From: Thiocapsa rosea
Lineage (GTDB): Bacteria; Pseudomonadota; Gammaproteobacteria; Chromatiales; Chromatiaceae
NCBI RefSeq assembly: GCF_003634315.1
Contig: NZ_RBXL01000001.1
Span: forward strand, 2,030,501-2,094,500
Direction: 5' to 3'
Length of the DNA: 64,000 bases
In this document: positions 18,727 to 27,226 of the stretch, piece by piece
Layout of the letters: every line of letters starts with the position of its first letter
Position numbering within the stretch: the first letter of the stretch is position 1
Notes under the pieces: model-generated
What the model saw: the letters and a program-made list of their open reading frames with translations, nothing else
What the model was told of the DNA's origin: nothing
Database searches by the model: none
Translations under genes and position numbers: made by a program

Positions 18727-21081
18727 GTGAGTCGTCATGGCGCGCGCAGATCAAAGCCCGCGACGCCGACCGTCGCTCCCTCCGCCGCGCTGCGCGGAGG
18801 CATTGCCGCTTTCCAGGCCGGGCGAAGGCATGAGGCGGAACGGCTGATGCGCAAGGTCCTCGAGAGTGATCCTGATGCACCGGATGCCTTGCTGATCCTC
18901 GGTCTTTTAGCTGCTGGCGAGCAACGATTCGACGAGGCAGAGGTGTTGCTCCGGCGATGTGTTGCCGCTGCGCCCGGTTACATGCATGCCTACAACAACC
19001 TGGGTAATGTCTTGATGGCACGCCGCCGGTACGCCGATGCCCAAGTCTGCTATGCCGACGCTGCGCGACTCGCGCCGAATAACCCAATGCCGCACTTCAA
19101 TTTGGGTAATTGCTTGCGTGAACAAGGCCGTTTCTCAGGCGCGGAGGATGCGTACCGGAAGGCGCTAGCCCTTGCTCCGGACTATGTCGATGCGCGTGTC
19201 AATTTGGGCAATGTCCTGCGTGAGCAGGGGTTTTATGCCGAGGCGGAGTCACTCTACTCGGATCTTCTTGCGCATCACCCGGAGCTGCACGAGGTTCGCC
19301 TGAATCTCGGCAACCTTTATCGCCTGACTGGACAGCTCGACCGGGCCCGCGAGCAGTACGAAGCCTTGCTGAGTGTCCAGCCCGGGCATTCGCGGGCAGA
19401 GTTGTCGCGTGCGCTTGTTCTTCTGGCGGAGCGGGATCTCGAGGGTGCCGAGCATCTGATCATGCAGGTTCAGCGCGCCGGCGATACCACGTCCCACGAG
19501 GTGCTGGCTGCCTTGTGTGCGCTGCGGATGCGTCAAGGCGATAATGCCGCCGCGCTGGAGGCGGCGATGGCGTCGATTGCCGCCGGGGGCGAGACGCCCG
19601 TCCATTACTTGCTCGTTGCCGAGATGCTCCATGAGATCGGGCGACGCCGCGAGGCGATGGATGTGCTGGAGCGCAGCCGGGCGCGCTTTGGCGAGCGTCC
19701 CCGCCAATGGTCTGGAGCCATGCTGAAGAATCAGCGCCAACTCTGCGATTGGCGCGGTTGGGAGGATCGGGTGCCGGCTTTGGTGCAGCGTTTACGAGGC
19801 TCCGACCCCGATGCGGTTGGTTCTTTCGAGTCGTTGTCGTTGCCGGGTCTCGCCCCAGCCGATCTGCTCGCCGTGGCCCGAGCCTATGGCGAGCGGTTCC
19901 GGTCATGGATGGAACGTGGACCGTTGTCTTCAGCAACGGCCGGTCGTGATCTCGGGGGCCGGCGTTTGCGCATTGGCTATCTCTCGGGCGACTTTCACGA
20001 GCATGCGACCGCATACCTGACGGCATCGGTGTTCGAGATGCACGATCGAGATCGTTTCGAAGTCTTCGCCTACTCCATCGGTCCGGCCGACCGAAGCGCA
20101 ATGCGTCTTCGCCTCATGGCCGCCTTCGAGCATTTCGAGGACATCCGCAATCTCGGTCATCTCGACGCTGCACGCCGGATTGCCGCGGACGGTATCGACA
20201 TCCTTGTCGACTTGAAGGGGTACACGCGAGACGCTCGGCCGGAGATACTGGCGTTGCGCCCGGCGCCGATTCAAGTCAACTGGCTCGGGTTTCCGGGCAG
20301 TATGGGTGTGCCCTTTGTCGATTACTTGATCGTCGACCCGGTGGTGGTTCCGCCCGAGGAGGCGTTATGCTACGAGGAGGCGTTGGCGTATCTGCCGGAC
20401 TCGTACCAGCCGACCGATCCGCGTCGCAAGGTCGCGCCTGCGGTGAGCCGATCTGAGGCATGCCTGCCGGACGATTGTTTCGTTTTCTGTTGCTTCAACA
20501 ATCCGTTCAAGCTTAACCCCGAGGTGTTCGGCGTTTGGTGCGGGCTTCTCCGTGATGTGCCGAACTCGGTCCTGTGGCTCTACGCCGACGACGATGACGT
20601 GCGCGCAAATCTGTCGCGGGAGGTCGCGGCACGAGGCTTGTCCGTCGAGCGTCTGATCTTTGCAGGGAAAATGCCGCAAGCGGAGCACATGGCCCGAGTT
20701 GCCCTTGCGGACCTCTTTTTGGACACCTGGCCCTACAACGCACACACTACGGCATCGGATGCTCTTTGGGCCGGGGTACCCGTTCTAACCTGCATGGGCG
20801 GTACCTTTCCCTCTCGTGTGGCGGCAAGCGTTCTCTCGGCTGCAGGCGTCAAGGAGTTGATTACTGCCGACCCGGGCGAATACCGGGCGCTCGCCCTTCG
20901 TCTGGCCCGGTCCCCGGAGATCCTCGCTGGGTTCCGGATGCGCCTAAGTGCTGCCCGAGCCGTCGCGGCTTTGTTCGATCCCGCGCGTTTTACCAACTCG
21001 CTGGAGGACCTTTACGGGCGCATGTGGGCGCGGCATGCGGAAGGCCTTCGCCCGGAGCTTCTGGCCTTCGAGACGGGCTGA
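18727..21081 (+). CDS. TPR / GT41 (SPINDLY- or OGT-like) protein glycosyltransferase
   Basis: A GTG at 18727 with GGAGGGGG just upstream is a better start than the ATG at 18610, giving 784 residues. Residues about 15-370 are TPR units (YMHAYNNLGNVLMARRRYADA; AHFNLG-like cores such as PMPHFNLGNCLREQGRF). Residues about 405-780 are the GT41 catalytic domain: RIGYLSGDFHEHATAY (with the His of the HEH loop), DILVDLKGYTRDARPEIL, APIQVNWLGFPGSMG, and WLYADDDDVRANL. Such enzymes usually transfer a sugar to Ser/Thr of proteins in the cytoplasm; bacterial members also glycosylate flagellins or adhesins. Donor and target cannot be read. It stands alone, not overlapping neighbours. Confidence 0.9.
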   Translation: MSRHGARRSKPATPTVAPSAALRGGIAAFQAGRRHEAERLMRKVLESDPDAPDALLILGLLAAGEQRFDEAEVLLRRCVAAAPGYMHAYNNLGNVLMARRRYADAQVCYADAARLAPNNPMPHFNLGNCLREQGRFSGAEDAYRKALALAPDYVDARVNLGNVLREQGFYAEAESLYSDLLAHHPELHEVRLNLGNLYRLTGQLDRAREQYEALLSVQPGHSRAELSRALVLLAERDLEGAEHLIMQVQRAGDTTSHEVLAALCALRMRQGDNAAALEAAMASIAAGGETPVHYLLVAEMLHEIGRRREAMDVLERSRARFGERPRQWSGAMLKNQRQLCDWRGWEDRVPALVQRLRGSDPDAVGSFESLSLPGLAPADLLAVARAYGERFRSWMERGPLSSATAGRDLGGRRLRIGYLSGDFHEHATAYLTASVFEMHDRDRFEVFAYSIGPADRSAMRLRLMAAFEHFEDIRNLGHLDAARRIAADGIDILVDLKGYTRDARPEILALRPAPIQVNWLGFPGSMGVPFVDYLIVDPVVVPPEEALCYEEALAYLPDSYQPTDPRRKVAPAVSRSEACLPDDCFVFCCFNNPFKLNPEVFGVWCGLLRDVPNSVLWLYADDDDVRANLSREVAARGLSVERLIFAGKMPQAEHMARVALADLFLDTWPYNAHTTASDALWAGVPVLTCMGGTFPSRVAASVLSAAGVKELITADPGEYRALALRLARSPEILAGFRMRLSAARAVAALFDPARFTNSLEDLYGRMWARHAEGLRPELLAFETG

Positions 21082-21534
21082 CCGGAGTGCGGTGGGCATA
21101 TGGGTGGGTTTGCTGCGGTGGATCGCGGATACAGGTCTGAGACAAGATGAGATATCCTTCGGGGATTGCGGCAGAGGGGTGTCAGCATCTCAGGTGGGTC
21201 AGGCGGAATTTGCGTTTTGGCCACCTGTTGCCGAATAGCAACAAGTGGGGTGCGCACTCGGTCGTGTCCTGTAGGCGCAAGGGTCTGAGAGGGTTTCTCG
21301 GTGCCGATTGTCGGTGGTCCGAATCGCAATCAAGTGCGGTCTGTAGGTTGACAACAACAATTCGCAGTGTAGACTCCGTGTTGAGCCGCTAGCATGCGGG
21401 TGATTGATGGCATCGTTAAGTTAAAGCAGCTAACGTGCCACGACCTCGATTTTCCGCGGGTGGTCAATTTCTTAAAGTTCGGGCAACTCACAGCAAAGCC
21501 GTTCCAACGTGTGAACAACAGGAGAACTCCATCA
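21082..21534. other. Intergenic region and 5' leader of the secreted protein
   Basis: No gene is supported. The region holds a good sigma-70-type promoter (21348-21375), followed by a leader of about 150 bases that ends in ACAGGAGAACTCC before the ATG at 21535. Confidence 0.55.
21348..21375 (+). promoter_or_regulatory. Putative sigma-70 promoter for the secreted protein at 21535
   Basis: A perfect -35 TTGACA (21348-21353), a 16-base spacer and a -10 TAGACT (21370-21375, 4 of 6 consensus). It points at the isolated gene at 21535, leaving an untranslated leader near 150 bases. Confidence 0.55.
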
Positions 21535-22539
21535 ATGTTTGCAAAGAAACAACTCTCGTCTGCGATCGCGATCGCTCTCGGTGCCTCGGTCGCGAGCATG
21601 GCCTCGATCCAGACCGCCAGTGCCGACAGCGTCTTCTTCCCCCATGTGGTGGTAAGTCCCACGGTCACGACGATCGTCAGTGTCATCAACACCTCTGACG
21701 TGAACTACAACCAGTTCGGCGGTGTCGTGACTGGGACGCCTGCTAGCCTGCACTATCGGCTCTTCTACAAAAACCCGTCTTCGCTGGCTGGTGCATGCGA
21801 CGAGGTCAACGTCTACCGCTCGACCTCCGTCAACGACATCCAGACCATCGACTTGGGCGGAGTCTTCGGCGGCGATACCCTCGGCGTCCTCTTCAACGAT
21901 CCCAGCTTTTACAATAACTGGATGGCGCCGAATCAGAGCTTCGCGCTCGGCGAGAACCGTAGCCCGATGCGTGGATACCTGCTTGTTGACAACGCGAATT
22001 CAGTCGGCGCGGCAAGCGTTACCGGCGAGGCATTCGTGTTCGAGTTCGCCAACGGCGCGGCTTGGGGGTACGAGGCCTATTCGCAGACAGGAGAGTCGGT
22101 TGGAGCACCTGAGTTCGACTACCTCTACTCGGCCTCCCGCAGTCCGGCTCAGGTCGCGATCATGCCCTTTGATCAGCTCGCGACTGCCTTCATGGTCACC
22201 CCGGTGGGCCCCGATATGACTCTGGGCAACTACTTCGCCACCGTACAGCTCGGCGACTCCTTCGGGGGCACCAGCTATGTGCTGTTTGATCGCGACGAGT
22301 CGATCGTCTCCGGTACCGTGCCACGTACCGTCACCTGTGTCGGCCGCGTCGACGCGGATACCCTCTTGACCGACGGCGCGCTCGAAGAAGTTCCGGATGG
22401 CGGCTGGGGCTACCTCCGCAACTATCGCCCCGGCACCGAGCCGGCCGCAGTGGTTATCAAGCTGGAATACGGCGTCGATGTCTTCGACGACGATCCTATG
22501 ATCGGTGTCTTCAACAATGCCATCATGATCCGTCCCTAA
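21535..22539 (+). CDS. Secreted protein of unknown function, monocistronic
   Basis: The open frame begins upstream at 21394, but the ATG at 21535 has AGGAG 11-15 bases before it and starts a classic signal peptide (FAKKQLSSAIAIALGASVASMASIQTASA). The mature part is about 305 residues, beta-rich and acidic (SVFFPHVVVSPTVTTIVSVINTS at the start; VVIKLEYGVDVFDDDPMIGVFNNAIMIRP at the end), with two or three Cys. I do not recognise a family. Its own promoter, a strong ribosome binding site and two hairpins right after the stop suggest an independently and strongly expressed exported protein, perhaps a surface-layer or matrix component; that role is inference. Confidence 0.8.
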   Translation: MFAKKQLSSAIAIALGASVASMASIQTASADSVFFPHVVVSPTVTTIVSVINTSDVNYNQFGGVVTGTPASLHYRLFYKNPSSLAGACDEVNVYRSTSVNDIQTIDLGGVFGGDTLGVLFNDPSFYNNWMAPNQSFALGENRSPMRGYLLVDNANSVGAASVTGEAFVFEFANGAAWGYEAYSQTGESVGAPEFDYLYSASRSPAQVAIMPFDQLATAFMVTPVGPDMTLGNYFATVQLGDSFGGTSYVLFDRDESIVSGTVPRTVTCVGRVDADTLLTDGALEEVPDGGWGYLRNYRPGTEPAAVVIKLEYGVDVFDDDPMIGVFNNAIMIRP

Positions 22540-22559
22540 TCGATTTGATTCATGATGCT

Positions 22560-22612
22560 CTGCACCCCTCTCGGGGTGCAGATGAAGCCGCCCTTGGGCG
22601 GCTTTTCTTTTT
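22560..22612 (+). terminator. Double hairpin terminator after the secreted protein
   Basis: Hairpin CTGCACCCC-TCTC-GGGGTGCAG (22560-22581) is followed by AGCCGCCC-TT-GGGCGGCT (22586-22603) and a TTTCTTTTTC tail. The second is a textbook Rho-independent terminator. Confidence 0.88.
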
Positions 22613-22677
22613 CGTTGAGATTCAGTCAGCACTGAATTTTCGAAGTTGCTTTTTCAACGCATTGCGAGGGCTTCCTG

Positions 22678-24492
22678 ATGACGATTGATGTCCGAGCAGG
22701 CCGGCGGACGCGGTCGAGTCGCGCCGGGCTTGCCGCAGCCCTGGCCGCAATGACCCTTACGGTCGGTGCGGCGACGGTGCCCGAACCTTTGACCAAGGTC
22801 CCGATGAAGGCGTCGGGCGATTGGGATTATCGGCTGGACGCCGAAGGCCGGCTTTGGCTCGCTTACTACGATGAATCGCGGATACTCAGGGTGCGCCAGC
22901 CGAACGGTGAAGAGCAGCCGGTTGTTCCGGAGGGGCGCGAGCAGGCGCCGTCCGGGTTAGCGATGGCGGTTATGGAGGATGGGGCCGCCTTGCTGTGGCG
23001 CGATAAGGTGCCGCAAAAGGGCCTTTACTTCGCCAATACCGCACGGCTCGATCAGGTGCCGCTTGAGCTGGCCGGAGAGAGTCAGCCCCTAGTGCGGTTT
23101 CACGCTGCAATGGCCGGGGACCGGCTAAACGTGCTTTGGTACGGCGAGCAGCCCATCGAAGGTAGCTCCGACCGTTATCACCTTTTTTATCGCCAGGTCG
23201 ATCCGAGCAATGGGACTTCTTCGCCGGTCGAGCGCGTACTGCCCGGTGTATACCCGGTGTGGGCGACAGATGAGCGCGGCGGCGTGATGGTCTTTAGCTG
23301 GTTGGCGGCCGACACCCCTCAGCGGATCGTGTCGCGTTTTCGGGCAGATGGTGCCGATGTCTTCGGGGATACCGTAACGATTGCAGAGGTTCCGGGCATC
23401 ACGCCAATCTTTCAGGCGTTTCGCAGTGGCAATCGATGGATTGTCGTCTGGCTCTCCCAGTACGGCGAGGATCGCACCGATTTCTTACTCGAAGGGGCCC
23501 GATCCGATGATGAAGGCAAGACATGGACTGCATTTGCATTCGAAGACTTGCGTGGTTTTGACCTGGGAAGCCTTGAGGCCGTTGCCGATGCTTCAGGGCA
23601 TATCCTCATTTCGGTGACGGCGCGCACCCGCGCGGATGAAGACGATAAGAAGCATAATGTGTATATCCTCCGATCTGCGGATCGGGGCACCACATGGAGC
23701 GCAGTCCAACCCCTCCGTCCACCGGGTGCGCTGGACGAGTATCGGGCGCGGAATCCTTCGGTCGCCTTCGGTGACAAACCGGGTCAAGTCTTTGTGGTTT
23801 GGGAGGATTGGCGGGAGATTCGCTCTCGGCTTTATGCCAGTTTGTCTACGGATTACGGCGAGACTTGGAAAGTCGACAATGTGCGTTTGCCATTCAGTCC
23901 TGGGACAAATTTGCGGCTGACGTCGAAGCGCAACACAGCCTATCATCAGGGTGATCGTTTCAATGTGATCGCGGAGCAGGCATTGGACGATGCGTTAGCT
24001 TCCAAGCACCTGGTGCAGCTAGGTTTCACCGCGGATGAGTTCGCTTCGTTGGCAACAGCAGATAAGAAAGGGGAGCCTGCCGAGCCGGATAGTGCCGGAG
24101 CTGCCCCTGAGGCCGATGTCCGCTCAGAGGCGGGATTGCGTGCACGTATTAACGGATTCTGGCAGGCTTTGGTGGACAAAAACTTCGAAGTCACCTACTC
24201 CATGCAGGATCCGTTCTTCCGTGCCCGCAACAGTTGGCTGAGCTACGAACGCAATATGGGAAAGATCCTCTACTCAAGCTTCAACGTCGCCGAGGTGAAG
24301 ATCGATGGCCCAAAAGCCGAGGTCAAGACCACTATTCGTGCATCTATTCCGCCATTCCGTGCTCAAACCGGCGAGATGATCTCGCGGCCTGAGGAGGAAA
24401 TCACCGTCGACGAGGTGTGGCTTTGGGTGGACGATGGCTGGTACCGTGAGTTTCGGAGCGAGGCCCAAGAGTTGAAGTTCACGGAGTATTGA
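22678..24492 (+). CDS. Exported sialidase-fold (BNR repeat) protein with C-terminal NTF2-like domain
   Basis: 604 residues. An Arg-rich N-region is followed by a hydrophobic signal (AGLAAALAAMTLTVGAA). BNR/Asp-box motifs recur: SDDEGKTW near 280, SADRGTTW near 335 and STDYGETW near 395, which define a sialidase-type six-bladed propeller. The Arg triad and Tyr/Glu pair of true sialidases are not evident, so it may bind rather than cleave glycans. The last ~120 residues (LRARINGFWQALVDKNFEVTYS ... VDEVWLWVDDGWYREF) look like an NTF2/SnoaL-type cone. It lies between the secreted protein and the glycosyltransferases. Confidence 0.75.
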   Translation: MTIDVRAGRRTRSSRAGLAAALAAMTLTVGAATVPEPLTKVPMKASGDWDYRLDAEGRLWLAYYDESRILRVRQPNGEEQPVVPEGREQAPSGLAMAVMEDGAALLWRDKVPQKGLYFANTARLDQVPLELAGESQPLVRFHAAMAGDRLNVLWYGEQPIEGSSDRYHLFYRQVDPSNGTSSPVERVLPGVYPVWATDERGGVMVFSWLAADTPQRIVSRFRADGADVFGDTVTIAEVPGITPIFQAFRSGNRWIVVWLSQYGEDRTDFLLEGARSDDEGKTWTAFAFEDLRGFDLGSLEAVADASGHILISVTARTRADEDDKKHNVYILRSADRGTTWSAVQPLRPPGALDEYRARNPSVAFGDKPGQVFVVWEDWREIRSRLYASLSTDYGETWKVDNVRLPFSPGTNLRLTSKRNTAYHQGDRFNVIAEQALDDALASKHLVQLGFTADEFASLATADKKGEPAEPDSAGAAPEADVRSEAGLRARINGFWQALVDKNFEVTYSMQDPFFRARNSWLSYERNMGKILYSSFNVAEVKIDGPKAEVKTTIRASIPPFRAQTGEMISRPEEEITVDEVWLWVDDGWYREFRSEAQELKFTEY

Positions 24493-24708
24493 GGGTCAAT
24501 CAACTCCGATCCGACGACTGTCGGCGCCCACTCTGGGCGTCCGCAGTCGCGGCATCGTTCTTAGGGCTTCGGCTAAGGCTTCAACAGATCGAAGGGCTCG
24601 CTGCTGGGGCGATGGCTCTCAGGGTGATCTCCCGCCTGCTCGTGCTTTTGTTTGTCTCTTCACAGCAACTCGCCCTCAAGTCTTCGAGTTCTTCAACGAG
24701 ACCAAGAC

Positions 24709-25884
24709 ATGCGTCTTTTGATCCTGCACCAAGCGACCGTCTTCGGCGGTGCCGAGCGCACGACGCTTAACCTTCTGAGCCATCTGAATCGCAGCATCGT
24801 GACCCATATCACGCTGGCGGCGCCGGCGGCCCTGCGCGCCTTCATGCCGGAAGTCTACGACGACTTTGTCGATACCGCACCTTTGATTCGGCACGGTTGG
24901 TTCGGGTCCCGGGAGAGCTTTAAGCCGGATATTGAGGCCGGCACGATGTTAATTGACGAGGTGCGCCCCGACATAGCGCTCGGCATGATGCACTACTCCG
25001 GTGCCGTCATCGCCTTGGGCGCAAGGCGCGCGCATCATCGGCCTCGGACGGCCGCGAGTTTCCGCGGTCCGATATCCGAGTACATCCGCCGCTACGAGCG
25101 CGGCTTTGGTCGGCTCCTGTTCTTACGCCTCGTGATCGGCCTAGCCGCGCGCGCGGCCGACCGCATTCTGGTTCCATCGCAGGGTACGGCCGATGATACC
25201 TGTCGGCACTTTTTAGGTCCGCGAGCTCGAACTCTTGTGATCCCCAACGGAATCGATGGTGTTGAGGTACAGGTTGCCTCGCGTGAGCCAGTGGTGGGAT
25301 TGGAGCATCTTCCGCCGGACCTGCCGATGCTCTGCGTCGCGGCAAGGCTCTCTAGGGAGAAAGACGTCGATCTCCTGATCGAGGCATTTCGCCGTTTGCA
25401 GCCCACCCACCCCTGTACACTTGCGGTCGTCGGAGACGGCCCTGAGCGCTCGATTCTCGAGCAGCGGATTCGGGACTGGGATCTCGGCGATCGAGTGGCG
25501 TTTGTCGGCCATCGCGAGAACGTTTTCCCCTATATGCGGAAGGCGGATATCTATGTCCACACCTGTCAGTTCGAGGGATTTGGATACACGATGCTCGAGG
25601 CGATGGCCTGCGGTACTCCAGTGCTGGCGACGGACTGCCCGTCCGGGCCGCGCGAGGTGCTCGGTGCCGGCCGTTTCGGCGTCTTGGTTGCACCGAGCGA
25701 TGCCGGTGCTTTATCAAGCGGGATAGCGGGTCTACTTGCCGACCCGGGGCGTCGCGAACGCCTGAGTACGCTGGGGATGGAGCGAGCCGAAGATCTTTCC
25801 CTTGCGCGAATGGCGGAAGGCTATCAAAACGCCTTCCTGGACATGCTGCGCCGTCGGCATCCTCGATCTGCAGGCAAAGCCTGA
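24709..25884 (+). CDS. GT4-family glycosyltransferase
   Basis: 391 residues from the ATG at 24709; an upstream in-frame ATG at 24652 would add a poorly conserved tail. GT-B fold: N-terminal Rossmann start LLILHQATVFGGAERTTLNLL, then the C-terminal domain from about 220 (LCVAARLSREKDVDLLIEAF, VGDGPERSILEQRI). The EX7E motif is in FEGFGYTMLEAMACGTPV. Such retaining enzymes add a sugar from a nucleotide donor to a lipid-linked or nascent glycan at the cytoplasmic face. Donor unknown. It heads the plus-strand glycosyltransferase series. Confidence 0.9.
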   Translation: MRLLILHQATVFGGAERTTLNLLSHLNRSIVTHITLAAPAALRAFMPEVYDDFVDTAPLIRHGWFGSRESFKPDIEAGTMLIDEVRPDIALGMMHYSGAVIALGARRAHHRPRTAASFRGPISEYIRRYERGFGRLLFLRLVIGLAARAADRILVPSQGTADDTCRHFLGPRARTLVIPNGIDGVEVQVASREPVVGLEHLPPDLPMLCVAARLSREKDVDLLIEAFRRLQPTHPCTLAVVGDGPERSILEQRIRDWDLGDRVAFVGHRENVFPYMRKADIYVHTCQFEGFGYTMLEAMACGTPVLATDCPSGPREVLGAGRFGVLVAPSDAGALSSGIAGLLADPGRRERLSTLGMERAEDLSLARMAEGYQNAFLDMLRRRHPRSAGKA

Positions 25885-25929
25885 GCGCAGTAGGTATTCG
25901 GCACGCCGCTAAGGGACCAATCACTCCTC

Positions 25930-27054
25930 TTGAGCCAATACGTGTGTGAACGAGCGATACCGGATAGCCGGGATGACCCGACTCGGGTCGTCAACGTACA
26001 GGGCCTGCGAGCCTTGGCGGTTCTATTGGTCATGTTCCTGCATCTGCGTGACCTGGAGCGCGTCTATCGTGCTGACGCCGTTCTGCCGGGCTGGGCCGAT
26101 ATCGGTCACTCGGGCGTCGATCTCTTCTTCGTGATCAGTGGCTTTATCATGGTGCTGATCGGCCATGCTTATCCCGCTACAAGGGGCGCCGCAGGACGCT
26201 TTCTTTACCATCGGTGGGCGCGGATCTATCCAACCTATTGGTTCTGGTTTCTGTTGACACTCGCCTTTTATCTATCGGCGCCGGCATGGCTGAGATTCGA
26301 GGCGGGACAGGTCACCCATCTTGTCGAATCCTTCTTTCTGATCCCGACGTGGACGCCGCAGTTGGTGCCGGTCTCCTGGACTCTAAAGTATGAACTCTAT
26401 TTTTATCTGATCTTCTCACTCGTCATTTTAGTGCCTGCCCGTCGGCGTATCCTGCTGCTTCTCGTCTGGGCCGGATATATGTTGATCGGACAGCAGTTTT
26501 GCTACGATGCTCCGGACGTACTCTGCCACAAGAGTCTGTTTCTCACTATGCATCCGCTTGCGTTCGAGTTTCTTTTCGGCGCGGTGGTAGCCGGGATTTA
26601 TCTGTATCGCCGCAGTCTTCACCCACGCTTTATCTTCATACTGGGATCATGCCTTCTTGTCGGCAGCTTCGTCATCTATATCCGCAGCGGTGTAAACTTG
26701 GACGACAATAGTTGGTATCGAGTCCTGCTCTTCGGTTTCCCTTCTGCTCTTTTGCTTTACGGATGCGTCGAATTGGAACGGCAGCAGGGGCTTCGGGTTC
26801 CGGCATGGGTGGTCGTCATCGGCAACGCCTCCTATTCCATCTATCTTTCGCATTTCCTACTGTTCGATCTGCTCTACGGACGCCTGGCTACGCTTAGCGT
26901 CTTGCCCGCGGCTTTGGTGGCAGGCATCGTCTTCACGCTGAGCCTCGGCGTCGGCCTAATGGCCTATCGATGGGTGGAGCGTCCTCTGCTACATCTGTCG
27001 CGGGGTTGCTTCGGCTCGGCTAGGTATGATCCTGCGGGGCAAAAAGCGGCTTAG
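25930..27054 (+). CDS. Acyltransferase-3 family membrane O-acyltransferase (OafA-like)
   Basis: 374 residues from a TTG at 25930; an in-frame GTG at 25942 is an alternative and neither has a strong ribosome binding site. The protein opens with VNVQGLRALAVLLVMFLHL, the family hallmark with the Arg and His thought to be catalytic, then GHSGVDLFFVISGFIM. About 10 membrane helices follow, and YRWVERPLLHLSRG closes the domain. These enzymes O-acetylate or acylate sugars of surface polysaccharides from the cytoplasmic side. Placed among glycosyltransferases, it probably decorates the glycan made by this locus. Confidence 0.9.
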   Translation: MSQYVCERAIPDSRDDPTRVVNVQGLRALAVLLVMFLHLRDLERVYRADAVLPGWADIGHSGVDLFFVISGFIMVLIGHAYPATRGAAGRFLYHRWARIYPTYWFWFLLTLAFYLSAPAWLRFEAGQVTHLVESFFLIPTWTPQLVPVSWTLKYELYFYLIFSLVILVPARRRILLLLVWAGYMLIGQQFCYDAPDVLCHKSLFLTMHPLAFEFLFGAVVAGIYLYRRSLHPRFIFILGSCLLVGSFVIYIRSGVNLDDNSWYRVLLFGFPSALLLYGCVELERQQGLRVPAWVVVIGNASYSIYLSHFLLFDLLYGRLATLSVLPAALVAGIVFTLSLGVGLMAYRWVERPLLHLSRGCFGSARYDPAGQKAA

Positions 27055-27100
27055 GCGTCGGAAAAGGCTTATCGAGAACGGAGAGGCACCAGACCGGAAC

Positions 27101-27126
27101 GCGCGAGGAAGTAGGCGCGAGGAAGT
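27101..27126. repeat. Short tandem direct repeat before the giant glycosyltransferase gene
   Basis: GCGCGAGGAAGT occurs at 27101-27112 and again at 27115-27126, a 14-base period. It could be a protein-binding site; no further support. Confidence 0.4.
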
Positions 27127-27226
27127 GGAGCAGCCTAGAGTCGTATATCATATCGGCTAGCGGCCCGAAGGAAGAGGGCCGCCGCTTTGGTCACCGCCCG
27201 CTCTTGGCTCAGGTATCGAGGATTTC

